A stretch of DNA of 64,000 nucleotides from CAZCFB01 sp964511535 (GCA_964511535.1 CAZEFW010000032.1:1-64000), one strand, 5' to 3'; counted from the first letter of the stretch, positions 1-9,229 are shown. Numbers and translations are program-made. Notes: generated by a model from the sequence alone, not told the origin.

Positions 1-57
1 CCCCCCCCCCCCCCCCCCCCCCCCCCCGCCCCCCCCCCCCGCCCCCCCCCCCCCCGC
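1..57. repeat. C homopolymer-like tract at window edge
   Basis: The first 57 bases are almost all C, with only a few G. Nothing coding or structural can be read from it. It looks like a sequencing or assembly end artefact more than biology, although a real GC-rich low-complexity tract cannot be excluded. Confidence 0.7.
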
Positions 58-107
58 AGGCGACTGAGGTGACGGCTGCGGCCATGGCCACGGCTACGAC
101 TACGGGA

Positions 108-1244
108 CTAGAGGTAGACATGAAGGATCACCTCTAATATGTCGGCGCGGTCTGATGGAGCGATGGTCTCGGCGTGCTTGAGCACGTAGCCCAGGCGCGC
201 GGCCACCTGGCGCACGGGGTAGATGTCCACGCCCAGGCGCACCCGCTGGCGGCGGTCCTGGCCCAGCTCCAGGTTGGCGTCGTGGTACTCGTAGCCGGCC
301 ACCGCGCTCAGCCCGTGGGTGATGAACAGGTGGCCCTCCACCAGGGCGACCAGCTGATGCGACCAGACGCCGGTGTCTGCCGGTCGGGTGGCCACCCAGT
401 CCGCCTCGCCCTGCAGCACCAGGCGGCCCAGAGCCAGCGCGCCGTGCAGCCCGGCCATGGCGCGGCAGCCCTGGTCGGTGGGGTTGTACGCCCCGGAGAT
501 GCCGAGGCGTCCCGGGCCGAGATCCACCTCCACCAATGCCCACAGAGCCTTGAGGGTGTCGGTGTCGCCGGTGGTGAAGCTGCCGTTGGTCAGGGCCACG
601 GCGGCCATGCCCCAGCCGAGGTCCACGCCCAGCTCCAGCCCGTAGTCGGGGTTGGAGAAGTTGGCGCCGCTCACCAGGCGGGTCAGGGCCGCGTCGTCGC
701 GCAGGCGCAGGCCGAAGGGGGGCAGGATGCGTCCGCCGCGCAGGTAAGCGCCCCACGGGCCGCGCACCAGGGCCCACGCCTCGCGGGTGCGCAGGCCGTC
801 GCCGGAGATCTCCTCATCGAGGTAGATCACGATGCGGTCGGGCCAGGGGCGAAGCTCCAGGTAGAGCTGCCCGCCCGAGCCGTCGAAGCTGTTGCTCACC
901 CCGCTGCCAGCCCCGTCATCAAGGCTCGTGCGGTTGGCCAGCTTCAGGTCAGCGCCCAGGGCGAACCAGGAGGCCACCTCGCCGGTGGTGATGGCGGTGA
1001 GGATGCCGCTGCCGGTGGGCGCGGCCGGGGAGCGGGAGGGCAGGGCGGCGCGGGGCTGGCCCCCGGCGAGGGAGAGGTGGCTCATGGCGTACAGCGCGCC
1101 GTAAGCGGTGCGCTTGCCGCCGCCCAGAGGCGAGGTGTGGCAACGCCCGCAGCGCAGGCCGCTGTCGGCTGAAAAGCGCGGCTCCGCGGCCGCCGGGGAC
1201 GCGACCGCCAGCAGGAGCAGGGCCGCCAGCAGCTTCTCAGTCAT
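108..1244 (-). CDS. Predicted outer-membrane beta-barrel with N-terminal c-type haem motif
   Basis: The 378-residue protein begins with a signal peptide (cleavage after about residue 20, SPAAAEP). A single haem-attachment motif CGRCH follows near residues 32-36. The rest (about 80-378) alternates short amphipathic strands rich in Gly, aromatic and Leu residues and ends in a hydrophobic strand (VYL), as in outer-membrane beta-barrels. The ATG overlaps the end of the upstream CX3CH lipoprotein gene by 8 bp, so the two are probably co-transcribed and translationally coupled. A plausible role is electron transfer at or across the outer membrane, with the haem in the periplasm or in the barrel mouth; this is inference. 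I cannot assign it to a named porin-cytochrome family. Confidence 0.7.
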   Translation of the reverse strand: MTEKLLAALLLLAVASPAAAEPRFSADSGLRCGRCHTSPLGGGKRTAYGALYAMSHLSLAGGQPRAALPSRSPAAPTGSGILTAITTGEVASWFALGADLKLANRTSLDDGAGSGVSNSFDGSGGQLYLELRPWPDRIVIYLDEEISGDGLRTREAWALVRGPWGAYLRGGRILPPFGLRLRDDAALTRLVSGANFSNPDYGLELGVDLGWGMAAVALTNGSFTTGDTDTLKALWALVEVDLGPGRLGISGAYNPTDQGCRAMAGLHGALALGRLVLQGEADWVATRPADTGVWSHQLVALVEGHLFITHGLSAVAGYEYHDANLELGQDRRQRVRLGVDIYPVRQVAARLGYVLKHAETIAPSDRADILEVILHVYL

Positions 1245-1671
1245 TGGGCGCCCCGCGGGTGATCCAGGCGCGCAGGCGGGCCACCTGAGCCGCGGTCAGC
1301 GGCGGGGCGAGCCTCGGCATGCGGGTGCCCACGATGCCGGCGCCGCCGAGCTTCCGCATCAGGTAGCTCCGGTCGGGATCCCCCGGCGCCACCAGCACCG
1401 CGCTCTTGATCTGCGCGCTGGCGCGCTGGACCAGGGCGGCGTGGGTCTTGCCCCGGTCCAGCCTCAGCCCGGCAGATGCTTTGCCCAGGTCATGGCAGTC
1501 GGTGACGCAGTGGCGGTCGAGGATGTCGGTCTGGATGGCTGACAGCGTGGAGGCCCCGGTGCCGGTGGCGCCGCCGTCGCCGGCGGCAGCGGCGGCCCCG
1601 TCCACGGCGCGAACCTCCGGGCAGCAGCCTGCCAGGGCAAATGCCAACACCAGCGCCGGGGCGAGCTTCAT
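1237..1671 (-). CDS. Small c-type cytochrome-like lipoprotein (CX3CH)
   Basis: The protein has 144 residues if it starts at the ATG at 1671, which gives a clean lipoprotein signal (MKLAPALVLAFALAGC). Longer upstream readings have no signal and were rejected. After an Ala/Gly-rich linker it contains HCVTDCH, a CX3CH variant of the haem motif. It ends with PPLTAAQVARLRAWITRGA, the last helix typical of small cytochrome c domains in Myxococcota and Planctomycetota secreted proteins, with an MPR Met upstream as a possible axial ligand. It is the first gene of a two-gene operon with the haem beta-barrel gene, sharing 8 bp. Probable role: periplasmic electron carrier anchored to a membrane. The extra residue in the haem motif could also mean that no haem is attached. 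Confidence 0.7.
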   Translation of the reverse strand: MKLAPALVLAFALAGCCPEVRAVDGAAAAAGDGGATGTGASTLSAIQTDILDRHCVTDCHDLGKASAGLRLDRGKTHAALVQRASAQIKSAVLVAPGDPDRSYLMRKLGGAGIVGTRMPRLAPPLTAAQVARLRAWITRGAPND

Positions 1672-1947
1672 CAACCCAGAGTGCCAAGGGGGGGCGGCAA
1701 ATGCAAAGGATGCCCGGGCTGGAGCAATGTAGGCAGTGCGGGGTTTTGGGGCGGGTGGCGCGGCGGGGGGGGGCGAGAGTTGGGGCGTGCTTGCCGTTGG
1801 GGAGCGACGCTCGTGTAACAAAAAACAAGGAACAAAAAACAAAGAACAAAAAATTGGCGGTGGTGTTCGGGGCTTCGGAGCTCTTGCTTAACGCCCATCG
1901 CCATTCACTTGCGCCGCCGCACCCGATGCCTCCATTCTGGGTGGGTG
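1672..1947. other. Divergent intergenic region with A-rich repeats
   Basis: This gap separates the divergently transcribed haem lipoprotein genes and must hold both promoters. I could not pick convincing -35/-10 pairs. At 1817-1853 there are about three copies of a 14-bp A-rich unit (AACAAAAAACAAGG and variants), a sharp drop in GC against the surroundings. Confidence 0.5.
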
Positions 1948-4368
1948 ATGCGAATCATCCCGCTCTCACTGGCTCTGGGGCTGCTGCTCGCTGCTTGCAT
2001 GGAGCCGCGGCCGCGCGCCACCCTCACGGTCGAGGTGGTTGGGCCAGCCAACCCGCGGCCGCGCTGCGTCTCGGGTGACAGCTCCCTGGGGCAGCTCTAC
2101 CCGGCGGGGGACCCGATCAAGGGGGCGCGGGTTCGCTTGACGCCGGGCGGGCTCGGCGGGACCACCGGCGCCGACGGCAAGCTCGTGCTCAAGGACCTGC
2201 CCGGGGAGACCTACAAGCTCCTGGCCTCCGCCCCCGGGTTCGCGGCGGCGGCCGAGCGCACGGTGACCCCTGGCCAGGGCGCGGCGCTCACCCATCGCAT
2301 CATGTTGACCCCCTGCGTGAGCACAGGGCCCCACCGTCATCGCGTTGGGTTCGGCACGTCGGTCACCCTCACGGCCACCACCCGTTGTGGGGACGCCTGG
2401 AAGGGAGCGACCTTCACCTGGTCCCAGGTGGAGGGCCCGGACGCGCGCGCCACGGTCAAGACATGGGTCGCGCCGAGCCTCGACTTCACCACCCTCGCAC
2501 TGGAAAAGGTCAAGCGCCTGCCCGCCACTCCGCGGCTGCTCTCCTTCTCTCCCGACGAGGCGGGCCAGTATGTCTTCCGCGTCACCGCGCGGCGCGCCGA
2601 CGGGGTCAGCGCCAGCGCCTACGCGCTGGTCACCTCCACCGACGTCACGGGGCCGGTGACCAGCGTGCCGCCCGGGCTGCGCTACTACCTGATGGGGCCG
2701 AAGCAGGGGCCCTGGAAGTGGATCGTGGACCGCTGGCCCGCCGGCTGGATCCGCACCCTGGAGGGGGCCACCACCCGCACCCCGTCGGTGACGCCGTTGC
2801 CGCCGTCGAGCATGACCGTGCAGGCGGATCTGATCATCCGGGAGGTCAACAGCAACACCTCCTTCACCCTGGTGGTGGGGCCGTGGAACCTGGTGAACCG
2901 GGACTGCGGCCGCTCGGACTGCCACCCCGGGCTGCAGAAGAGCTGGGAACGCACGCGCCACGCCACCACCTGGCGCCGGCTGGTGGAAGGGGAGCTGTCC
3001 GCCTCCCGGGGCGGAGGCGCCGCCAGCTGCGCCGCCTGCCACGCCCTGGGATACAACCCCTCGGCGGACAACGGCGGGTACGACGACGTGGCGCGCCAGC
3101 TCGGCGTGACCTTCCCGTCGACGCCGACCCGGGGAGTCTACCGCGGCCTGCCGGCCGCCCTGCGCGAGGTGAGCAGCGTGTACTGCCTGGCGTGCCACGG
3201 CCCGGCGCGGGTGGACCCGCCGGTGGCGGAGCAGCCGGGGCGCTTTGCGGTGGGCGTCTGCGCGCGATGTCACGACCGCAAGCCCGAGCAGGACCTGGTT
3301 GACCAGTGGCGCCGCAACCGCATGGCCCGCACCGTGACCGGCGACCTCAACGGCCCGGAGGCGCGGGAGGAATGCGCGCGCTGCCACACGGCGCAGGGGT
3401 TCTACTACGAGCACTTCGCCCTGGCGCGCCCCCCGTCGAAGAAGGTGGCGATCCTCTCCTGCTGCGAGAACCTGGAGCCGATCACCTGCCAGGCCTGCCA
3501 CAGCCCCATGTACGCCCACGACGAGGCGCAGGTGTTCCGATCCGGCGCGGTGACCCTGCGTGACGGGTTGACCCTCACGGGCCAGGGGAGCGGCGCCCTG
3601 TGCGTCACCTGCCACAACGACGAGCACGCCCCGGGGGCGAAGCAGACGCTCGCCATGCGCCTCGGGCCTCACGCGCCGCAGGCCGAGCTGCTGCACGGCA
3701 AGGCGGGCCACGCGCTGGACGCCACGGGCCACCCGTCGCTGGAGGGCGTGGCGTGCGCGTCCCGGGTAGGGGAGGGGTGCGTGACCTGTCACATGGACAG
3801 CGGCCCGGCCGCCGGGGACCCGGATCACCGCCAGGTGGGCGGCCACACCTTCCGCATGATCTCGGCCGGCGGGCGGCCCAACGTGCGGCCTTGCCAGGCG
3901 TGTCACGCGGGCATGACCAGCTTCGATCCGCTGGCCCGGGGGGACCGCGACGGCGACGGCCGTGTGGAGAGCGTGCGCGCCGAGGTGGATGGGCTGCTGG
4001 CGCTGCTGAAAGGACGCATCGACGCCACCATCAAGGCCGGCGCCGTCCAGGGCTGCGCCGCCAGCAAGCCCGCCGGCGTATCGTTCAAGATCGGCTTTCA
4101 GCTGCGGGTCGTGATCACCGACGCCGGCGGCCATGACCTGGGCGACTGCGACCGCAGCGGAGGCATCGAGCGGGACGAGCAGCCGTACACCTTCCCGTCC
4201 TCCCCCCAGGGTGCGCTGCTGCACAAGGCGGCCTATAACTACCTGGTCGTGGTCCGGGACGGCAGCCGGGGGCTGCACAATGTCCCGTACACGGTGCGGC
4301 TGCTCCAGCGCACCATCGCCGCGGTGAGCGGCGGCAAGAACCTGCCGGGGTGGGAACTGTACCGGTAA
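1948..4368 (+). CDS. Multihaem c-type cytochrome lipoprotein (nine haem motifs)
   Basis: The ATG at 1948 gives 806 residues with a lipoprotein signal (MRIIPLSLALGLLLAAC); the upstream ATG at 1909 would add a non-signal extension. Residues about 20-115 resemble a carboxypeptidase-regulatory-like beta-sandwich (GARVRLTPGGLGGTTGADGK). The remainder has eight CxxCH motifs (CAACH, CLACH, CARCH twice, CQACH twice, CVTCH twice) plus one CGRSDCH (CX4CH), between about 2905 and 3910, so nine candidate haems. Extra His residues are available as axial ligands. It probably sits lipid-anchored in the outer or inner membrane and moves electrons. It is divergent from the haem-barrel pair, which suggests a shared electron route. 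The epimerase follows 19 bp downstream. It matches no named multihaem family that I can place with confidence. Confidence 0.85.
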   Translation: MRIIPLSLALGLLLAACMEPRPRATLTVEVVGPANPRPRCVSGDSSLGQLYPAGDPIKGARVRLTPGGLGGTTGADGKLVLKDLPGETYKLLASAPGFAAAAERTVTPGQGAALTHRIMLTPCVSTGPHRHRVGFGTSVTLTATTRCGDAWKGATFTWSQVEGPDARATVKTWVAPSLDFTTLALEKVKRLPATPRLLSFSPDEAGQYVFRVTARRADGVSASAYALVTSTDVTGPVTSVPPGLRYYLMGPKQGPWKWIVDRWPAGWIRTLEGATTRTPSVTPLPPSSMTVQADLIIREVNSNTSFTLVVGPWNLVNRDCGRSDCHPGLQKSWERTRHATTWRRLVEGELSASRGGGAASCAACHALGYNPSADNGGYDDVARQLGVTFPSTPTRGVYRGLPAALREVSSVYCLACHGPARVDPPVAEQPGRFAVGVCARCHDRKPEQDLVDQWRRNRMARTVTGDLNGPEAREECARCHTAQGFYYEHFALARPPSKKVAILSCCENLEPITCQACHSPMYAHDEAQVFRSGAVTLRDGLTLTGQGSGALCVTCHNDEHAPGAKQTLAMRLGPHAPQAELLHGKAGHALDATGHPSLEGVACASRVGEGCVTCHMDSGPAAGDPDHRQVGGHTFRMISAGGRPNVRPCQACHAGMTSFDPLARGDRDGDGRVESVRAEVDGLLALLKGRIDATIKAGAVQGCAASKPAGVSFKIGFQLRVVITDAGGHDLGDCDRSGGIERDEQPYTFPSSPQGALLHKAAYNYLVVVRDGSRGLHNVPYTVRLLQRTIAAVSGGKNLPGWELYR

Positions 4369-4387
4369 AAAAATCAGGAGGGAGTCC

Positions 4388-5446
4388 ATGTCGGAAGCGA
4401 GCCCCGGCCAGGGGCACAAGGTCTGCGTCACCGGCGCATCGGGGTACATCGGCAGCCACGTGATCCAGCTCCTGCTGGACCGGGGCTACCATGTGCGGGC
4501 CATGGTCCGCGACCCGGGCGACGAGAAGAAGACAGCGCACCTGGCGGCCATGGGCGAGGGGCGAGAGGACAGGCTGGAGCTGCTGGCCGCCGACCTGGTG
4601 GAGCCGGGCAGCTACGACGACGCCGTGGCCGGCTGCGACCTGGTGTGCCACGTGGCCGCCTCGGTGAAGCTGGCCGCCAGGGACCCCCAGCGCGAGATCG
4701 TGGATCCCGCGGTGCTCGGCACGGCCAACGTGCTGACCGCGGTGCGCAAGGCGGGCACGGTCAAGCGGGTGGTGATCACCTCCTCCATCGCGGCAATCTT
4801 CGACGACGGCAAGCCCCACGATCACCAGTTCTCCGAGGACGACTGGAACGGCAGTTCCACCATCGACTCGGAGCCGTACAACCTGGCCAAGACCCTGGCA
4901 GAGCGCGCCGCGTGGAAGGCTCACGACGCCCTGCCCGAGGAGGAGCGCTACGAGCTGGTGGTGCTCAACCCGGTGGTGGTGCTCGGCCCGCTGTTCACCC
5001 GCGGGCACGGGCGCAGCTCGCCGGCGCTGGTGCGGGACCTCATGGCCGGCGCCATGCCGGCGTGCCCCCGGATCTGCCTGTCCATGGTGGACGTGCGAGA
5101 CGTGGCCATGGCCCACGCCCTGGCCCTGGAAAAGCCTGACGCCGAGGGGCGCTACATCCTGCACCACGAGGGGCTCTGGATGCAGGAGGTGGCGAAGCGT
5201 ATCGCGCCGCACTTCCCCCAGTACAAGGTGCCCACCGGGCGGCTGCCGAACCTGGCCATGTACGCGGTGGGGCTCTTCAGCAAACGCGTCTCCTTCGGCT
5301 GGGTGCGGCGGAACCTCGGCCGGCGGCATCTGGTGAACAACCGAAAGTCCATCGACGACCTCGGCGTGACCTACCGGCCCATGGACGAGACCCTGCTCGA
5401 CACCTGCAAATCCTTCATCGAGCTGGGCCTGGTGCGGCCGAAGTAG
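4388..5446 (+). CDS. NAD(P)-dependent epimerase/dehydratase (extended SDR, dihydroflavonol-reductase type)
   Basis: The 352-residue cytoplasmic protein opens with the Rossmann fingerprint TGASGYIGSH (residues about 16-25) and has a SDR active-site pair in the stretch EPYNLAKTLAE (YxxxK). SSIAAIFDD supplies the usual Ser region. Overall length and pattern match the dihydroflavonol-4-reductase / cinnamoyl-CoA-reductase-like branch, whose bacterial members reduce or epimerise sugars, sterols or other carbonyls; the substrate is unknown. The start is well supported by a strong Shine-Dalgarno (AGGAGGGAG) 6-8 bp upstream. It lies 19 bp after the multihaem gene and may share its mRNA. Short GGGAGTT repeats follow its stop. 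Confidence 0.85.
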   Translation: MSEASPGQGHKVCVTGASGYIGSHVIQLLLDRGYHVRAMVRDPGDEKKTAHLAAMGEGREDRLELLAADLVEPGSYDDAVAGCDLVCHVAASVKLAARDPQREIVDPAVLGTANVLTAVRKAGTVKRVVITSSIAAIFDDGKPHDHQFSEDDWNGSSTIDSEPYNLAKTLAERAAWKAHDALPEEERYELVVLNPVVVLGPLFTRGHGRSSPALVRDLMAGAMPACPRICLSMVDVRDVAMAHALALEKPDAEGRYILHHEGLWMQEVAKRIAPHFPQYKVPTGRLPNLAMYAVGLFSKRVSFGWVRRNLGRRHLVNNRKSIDDLGVTYRPMDETLLDTCKSFIELGLVRPK

Positions 5447-5448
5447 TA

Positions 5449-5478
5449 GGGAGTTGGGAGTCGGGAGTTTGGAGTCGA
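5449..5478. repeat. GGGAGTY short-period repeat
   Basis: About four degenerate copies of a 7-bp unit (GGGAGTT, GGGAGTC) fill the gap between the epimerase stop and the next gene. The last GGAG may double as the ribosome-binding site of the following TTG-start gene. Confidence 0.6.
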
Positions 5479-5482
5479 CCTG

Positions 5483-6385
5483 TTGAAGCAGCCCCTTCGT
5501 ACAACACCCCTTCGCCTGCTGCGGTTCGCGGCTCGGGTGCTGCGCGCCTTCGGCCGCAACCGGGGGCTGCTGCTGGCCGGCGGCGTGGGGTACAACGCGC
5601 TGCTCTCCGCCGTGCCGCTGTTGGCGGTCACCGTGACCGGGCTGAGCTACCTCGTGGAAGAGCCACTCATCCTGCGCACCATCGAGGTGGAGATGCAGCT
5701 GCTCTTCCCGCGGCACTCCGAGGCGCTGCTGGAGGCGGTGCGCGCCTTCCTCGCCGCGCGCGAGGTGGTGGGCGTCATCGGCTTCATGGTGCTGCTCTTC
5801 TTCTCCTCCATCGCCTTCCGCATGCTCGAGGAGGCCATCGCCGTGATCTTCGGCGAGGCCGCCATCCGCGAGGGCGAGGGGAAGCGCAGCTTCTGGATCT
5901 CGGCGCTGCTGCCGTACATCTTCATCGGGGCGCTGGTGCTGGCCCTGCTGGCGGTGACCCTGCTCACCACCTCCCTCGACGCCCTCGGCCCGCGCACGCT
6001 CAACATCCTCGGCAAGGAGATCTCCCTGCAGGCCGCGTCGGGGGCGCTGGTGCGGCTGGTGACCTTCGCCGGGCTGGTTCTGCTGTTCGCCTCCATCTAT
6101 CGCGTGCTCCCGGTCACCCGGGTGCGCATGGGCCGCGCCCTGGTGGGCGGGCTGTGCGCGGCCGCGCTGTGGGAGGTGGCCGGCCGGGCCCTGGCGTACT
6201 ACTTCGCCCGCATCTCCCTGGTGGGCGTGGTGTACGGCTCCCTCGCCACGGTGATCGTGGTCCTGCTCAGCCTCGAGGTGGCGGCCATCATCCTGCTGCT
6301 GGGCGCCCAGGTCATAGCGCAGCTCGAAGCATGCTCCCGGGCGGGAGTCCCCTGGTACGAGAGGCCGCCTGACCCCGAGCCGTAG
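5483..6385 (+). CDS. YihY/BrkB-family integral membrane protein
   Basis: The 300-residue inner-membrane protein has about six hydrophobic segments. The N-terminal basic helix followed by GVGYNALLSAVPLLAVTVTG and the later RVLPVTRVRMGRALVGG and YGSLATVIVVLLSLE blocks match the YihY / virulence factor BrkB (formerly 'ribonuclease BN') family. The cellular function of this family is not settled; transport or envelope roles have been proposed. The start codon is TTG at 5483, preceded by GGAG about 10 bp upstream; no ATG lies near. It ends in a charged tail (YERPPDPEP). It may be the third gene of the multihaem-epimerase unit (36-bp gap). Confidence 0.85.
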   Translation: MKQPLRTTPLRLLRFAARVLRAFGRNRGLLLAGGVGYNALLSAVPLLAVTVTGLSYLVEEPLILRTIEVEMQLLFPRHSEALLEAVRAFLAAREVVGVIGFMVLLFFSSIAFRMLEEAIAVIFGEAAIREGEGKRSFWISALLPYIFIGALVLALLAVTLLTTSLDALGPRTLNILGKEISLQAASGALVRLVTFAGLVLLFASIYRVLPVTRVRMGRALVGGLCAAALWEVAGRALAYYFARISLVGVVYGSLATVIVVLLSLEVAAIILLLGAQVIAQLEACSRAGVPWYERPPDPEP

Positions 6386-6599
6386 CTTCAGCCTCAGCAC
6401 CTACGCCGCCGCGGTTCATTCTGTCATTTCGTCGTTTCGGCGTTCTGTCATTCAGCAGCCCCAGCCCCACCCCCAGCCTCAGCTTCAGCCTCAGCCACAG
6501 CCCCAGCCTCAGCACCAGCCCCAGCCCCAGCCCCAGCCCCAGCTTCAGCCGTTCATTCTGGCATTCTGGCATCCCGGCGTTCTGGCACTCTGGCATTCA
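6386..6599. repeat. Composite intergenic repeats (CAGCCY hexads; CATTTCGTCG and CATTCTGGC blocks)
   Basis: This non-coding gap is almost entirely short-period sequence: a block with CATTTCGTCGTTTC (about 6424), a long run of CAGCCC/CAGCCT hexads (6453-6550), and a CATTCTGGC block (6554-6598). A 36-bp stretch (6560-6595) recurs exactly at 20653-20688, where a CATTTCGTCGTTTC block also precedes it, so this is a dispersed composite repeat. No gene is seen here. Confidence 0.8.
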
Positions 6600-6642
6600 C
6601 CGGCGAAGGCGGCCCAGGCCGCCGTCGCCGCCGCTCCTCCCA

Positions 6643-7032
6643 TCACCGATAAGGACCGCTGCCTCGGTCGGGCTGAATCGGCTCCAGCCGCGTCAGGTGC
6701 TCGGCCAGCGATTCGGTGTCCTTGACGTACCACTCCACCTTGCCGCACTCGCCGCAGACATACGCCTCGAGCTCGCCCGCGCCCTTGCTGCGCCAGATGC
6801 TCGGCAACACCAGGGACATGCGGGCGCGCCCCTGATCCCGGTCGAGCACATGGGCGGCGTGGTAGATCTCCTCGCCGCCGCAGGCGGGGCAGCGACGCTG
6901 GCCGCGCATGGTCAGCTCGGCGCGGTTGCGGGCAGCGGTGAGGCTGGCGCGCAGGTCTTCCACCTCGGCGCGCAGCTCGCTCAGCTGTTCGCGTAGTTCG
7001 GGCGCGGACCGGGTCTCGTCATCCTGTGGCAT
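6643..7032 (-). CDS. Coiled-coil zinc-ribbon protein
   Basis: The 129-residue soluble protein has a predicted coiled coil at residues about 8-40 (repeated Leu/Glu/Arg heptads in ELREQLSELRAEVEDLRASL). Two Cys pairs follow, CPACGG and CGECGK about 45 residues apart, forming a likely four-Cys zinc ribbon; YVKDTESLAEHL ends the ribbon. No enzyme motif is present. Such small ribbon proteins often act as nucleic-acid or protein adaptors, but no function can be assigned. It is divergent from the membrane glycosyltransferase at 7075, leaving about 40 bp between start codons. Confidence 0.75.
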   Translation of the reverse strand: MPQDDETRSAPELREQLSELRAEVEDLRASLTAARNRAELTMRGQRRCPACGGEEIYHAAHVLDRDQGRARMSLVLPSIWRSKGAGELEAYVCGECGKVEWYVKDTESLAEHLTRLEPIQPDRGSGPYR

Positions 7033-7074
7033 CGTCGCGGTGCTCCTGCTGGCAAAGGGTGTATTGTACCTCCC

Positions 7075-8772
7075 ATGCCGTCATGTCGTGGCCGCTGGAT
7101 TGTCGGCTCTGCGTTGCTGGCCGGCGCGCTGCTCGCGGTGACCCTGCTCGCCGCGGTCCAGACCCGCGCGCTGGAGGCCAGCGACGACGCCTTCATCTCC
7201 CTGCGCATCGCGCGCAACATGGCGGCGGGGCACGGCGTGGTGTTCAACGCCGACGGCCCACCGTCCGAGGCGGCCTCCAGCTTCCTGTTCACCGCGCTGC
7301 TGGCCGGGGCCCACGCCGCGGGGGCCCCGCTGATCCAGGCGGCGCTGGCGCTGAATCTGCTGTTTCTGCTGGGCACGCTGGTCTTGCTGGCGCTGGCCCT
7401 GGCGCGGTGGCCGGGCCGAGGGGCGCTGTGGGCGCCGCCCCTGCTCGTTTGCCTCACCGTGACCCACCTCAACGCGGTCAACGGGCTGGAGACCACCCTG
7501 GCGGGGCTGCTGCTGCTGGGGGCGGTGGTGGCCATGGCCCGGGGCGGCCGCGGCCAGCTGCTGGCCGGCGTCCTGCTGGGCCTGCTCTGCATGACCCGCC
7601 CCGAGGGGCCGATCTACGTCATCGCCCTGGCCGCGTTGCGCGGGTGGACGGCGCTGCGACGGCGCGCCGCCGGGGAGCCTCTGGACCTGGCGGGCCTGCT
7701 GCAGTGGCTGATCCCCTTCGTCGTGCTCTACGCGCCTTACACCGTCTGGCGCCTGGCCACCTTCGGCCAGCTGCTGCCCGGCGCCTACCACGCCAAGGCG
7801 GTGTTCTTCCCCGACGCCGCGGCCAAGCTGGGCCAGGGGGCGCTCTACCTCGGAACCGTGGCCCTGGCAGAGCCGCTCCTGCCCGCCAGCATCGCCGCGG
7901 GCCTCTGGGCCTGGCGCGCGGGCGACGCCGGCGCCCTCCGCCCGACGCTCCTGCTGCTGGTGGCGACCCAGGCCCTGTTCATGGTGCTCAGCGGCGGCGA
8001 CTGGCCCCACATGTTCGGCATGGGGCGCTTCCTGTACCCGGTGCTGCCGCTCTGCCTCTGGCTGCTCGCAGACGCCGGCGCGCTCCTGTGGCAGCGCGGG
8101 AACCGCAGGGCGCTGTCCGCTGCTGTCGGCGCCCTGGCGCTGGTGAGCCAGGTGGATCTCGTGGCGCTGACCGGGGTGGAGCTGGCCCCGCACTTTCACA
8201 TGACGGGCAGGGGAGGGCGGCCTGCGCTGACCCGCCAGGCCCTGGCGCGCTCGGCCGCCGCCCTGTCCCGCGCACCGGCGCGCCAGTGGTGGCGGCAATC
8301 CACCGCCCCCTTTCGGGACGCGCGCTACACATCCTCGTTCGACGCCAGGGCCGGGCGCTGGCTCCGGGACCGGTACGGCGAGCAGACCGCCGTGGCCGCA
8401 ATCCAGGCCGGGCAGTTCGCGTACTGGTCGCGCATGCCGTTCTTCGACCTGTTCGGCCTGGCCACCCCCGGGGTGCATCGCCTGCGCGACGACGGCCCGG
8501 GCATGATGGCCCGCCTGGGCGCCGACAACGTCCGGCTGGTGGCGTTCTACCGCTGGGGCGATGACATGCACAACCGCGGCGTGGTGCAGTCCGGCGCCCT
8601 GTGGCGGGCCGGCTTCGGCCTCAAGCATGTGCTGCAGCAGGGGACTTTCCGCGCCTTTGTGGTGTTCCAGCGCGGCCACAGCAGCGCGGTCGATCCGGTC
8701 CAGGCGCTCACCGTACCCCTGGCAGATCTGCCCACCCTGGCAGGCCCGGCGATCCACGTCGAAATCCCCTGA
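7075..8772 (+). CDS. GT-C-fold membrane glycosyltransferase-like protein
   Basis: The 565-residue polytopic protein has about ten hydrophobic segments. After the first helix it carries SDDAFISLRIARNMAAG (residues about 37-53); the Asp pair right after the first transmembrane helix is the hallmark of GT-C enzymes that use polyprenyl-phosphate sugars. The C-terminal 150 residues form a soluble, probably periplasmic domain. It resembles the protein encoded at 52851-54923 in the motif (SDDAYISFRYAARLAAG), order of helices and tail, so the two are distant paralogues. Probable role: transfer of a sugar to an envelope glycan or protein. Donor and acceptor are unknown. rnpB lies 13 bp beyond the stop on the other strand. 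Confidence 0.75.
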   Translation: MPSCRGRWIVGSALLAGALLAVTLLAAVQTRALEASDDAFISLRIARNMAAGHGVVFNADGPPSEAASSFLFTALLAGAHAAGAPLIQAALALNLLFLLGTLVLLALALARWPGRGALWAPPLLVCLTVTHLNAVNGLETTLAGLLLLGAVVAMARGGRGQLLAGVLLGLLCMTRPEGPIYVIALAALRGWTALRRRAAGEPLDLAGLLQWLIPFVVLYAPYTVWRLATFGQLLPGAYHAKAVFFPDAAAKLGQGALYLGTVALAEPLLPASIAAGLWAWRAGDAGALRPTLLLLVATQALFMVLSGGDWPHMFGMGRFLYPVLPLCLWLLADAGALLWQRGNRRALSAAVGALALVSQVDLVALTGVELAPHFHMTGRGGRPALTRQALARSAAALSRAPARQWWRQSTAPFRDARYTSSFDARAGRWLRDRYGEQTAVAAIQAGQFAYWSRMPFFDLFGLATPGVHRLRDDGPGMMARLGADNVRLVAFYRWGDDMHNRGVVQSGALWRAGFGLKHVLQQGTFRAFVVFQRGHSSAVDPVQALTVPLADLPTLAGPAIHVEIP

Positions 8773-8785
8773 AGGCGTTGAAAAT

Positions 8786-9214
<429 letters not shown>

Positions 9215-9219
9215 GCCAG

Positions 9220-9226
9220 TTATATA
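9220..9226 (-). promoter_or_regulatory. Probable -10 element of rnpB
   Basis: Minus-strand TATATAA lies 6-12 bp upstream of the inferred 5' end of RNase P RNA. The matching -35 region would fall inside the last codons of the glycosidase-like gene, where only a weak hexamer is visible. The placement fits transcription starting at the base of P1. Confidence 0.5.
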
Positions 9227-9229
9227 GCA

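Noticed and set aside
1..57. Possible telomere-like or regulatory C-tract
   Set aside because: Located at the very edge with no pattern beyond a homopolymer; best explained as an end artefact.
1966..4449. Long antisense reading frame across the multihaem cytochrome gene
   Set aside because: Product is low-complexity (Arg, Gly, Ala, His rich) with no fold or motif; it is a by-product of GC-rich third positions in the real gene on the plus strand, which has clear haem motifs.
4115..6400. Long minus-strand frame covering the epimerase and YihY genes
   Set aside because: His/Gln/Gly-rich shadow without motifs; the plus-strand genes have strong family signatures and ribosome-binding sites.
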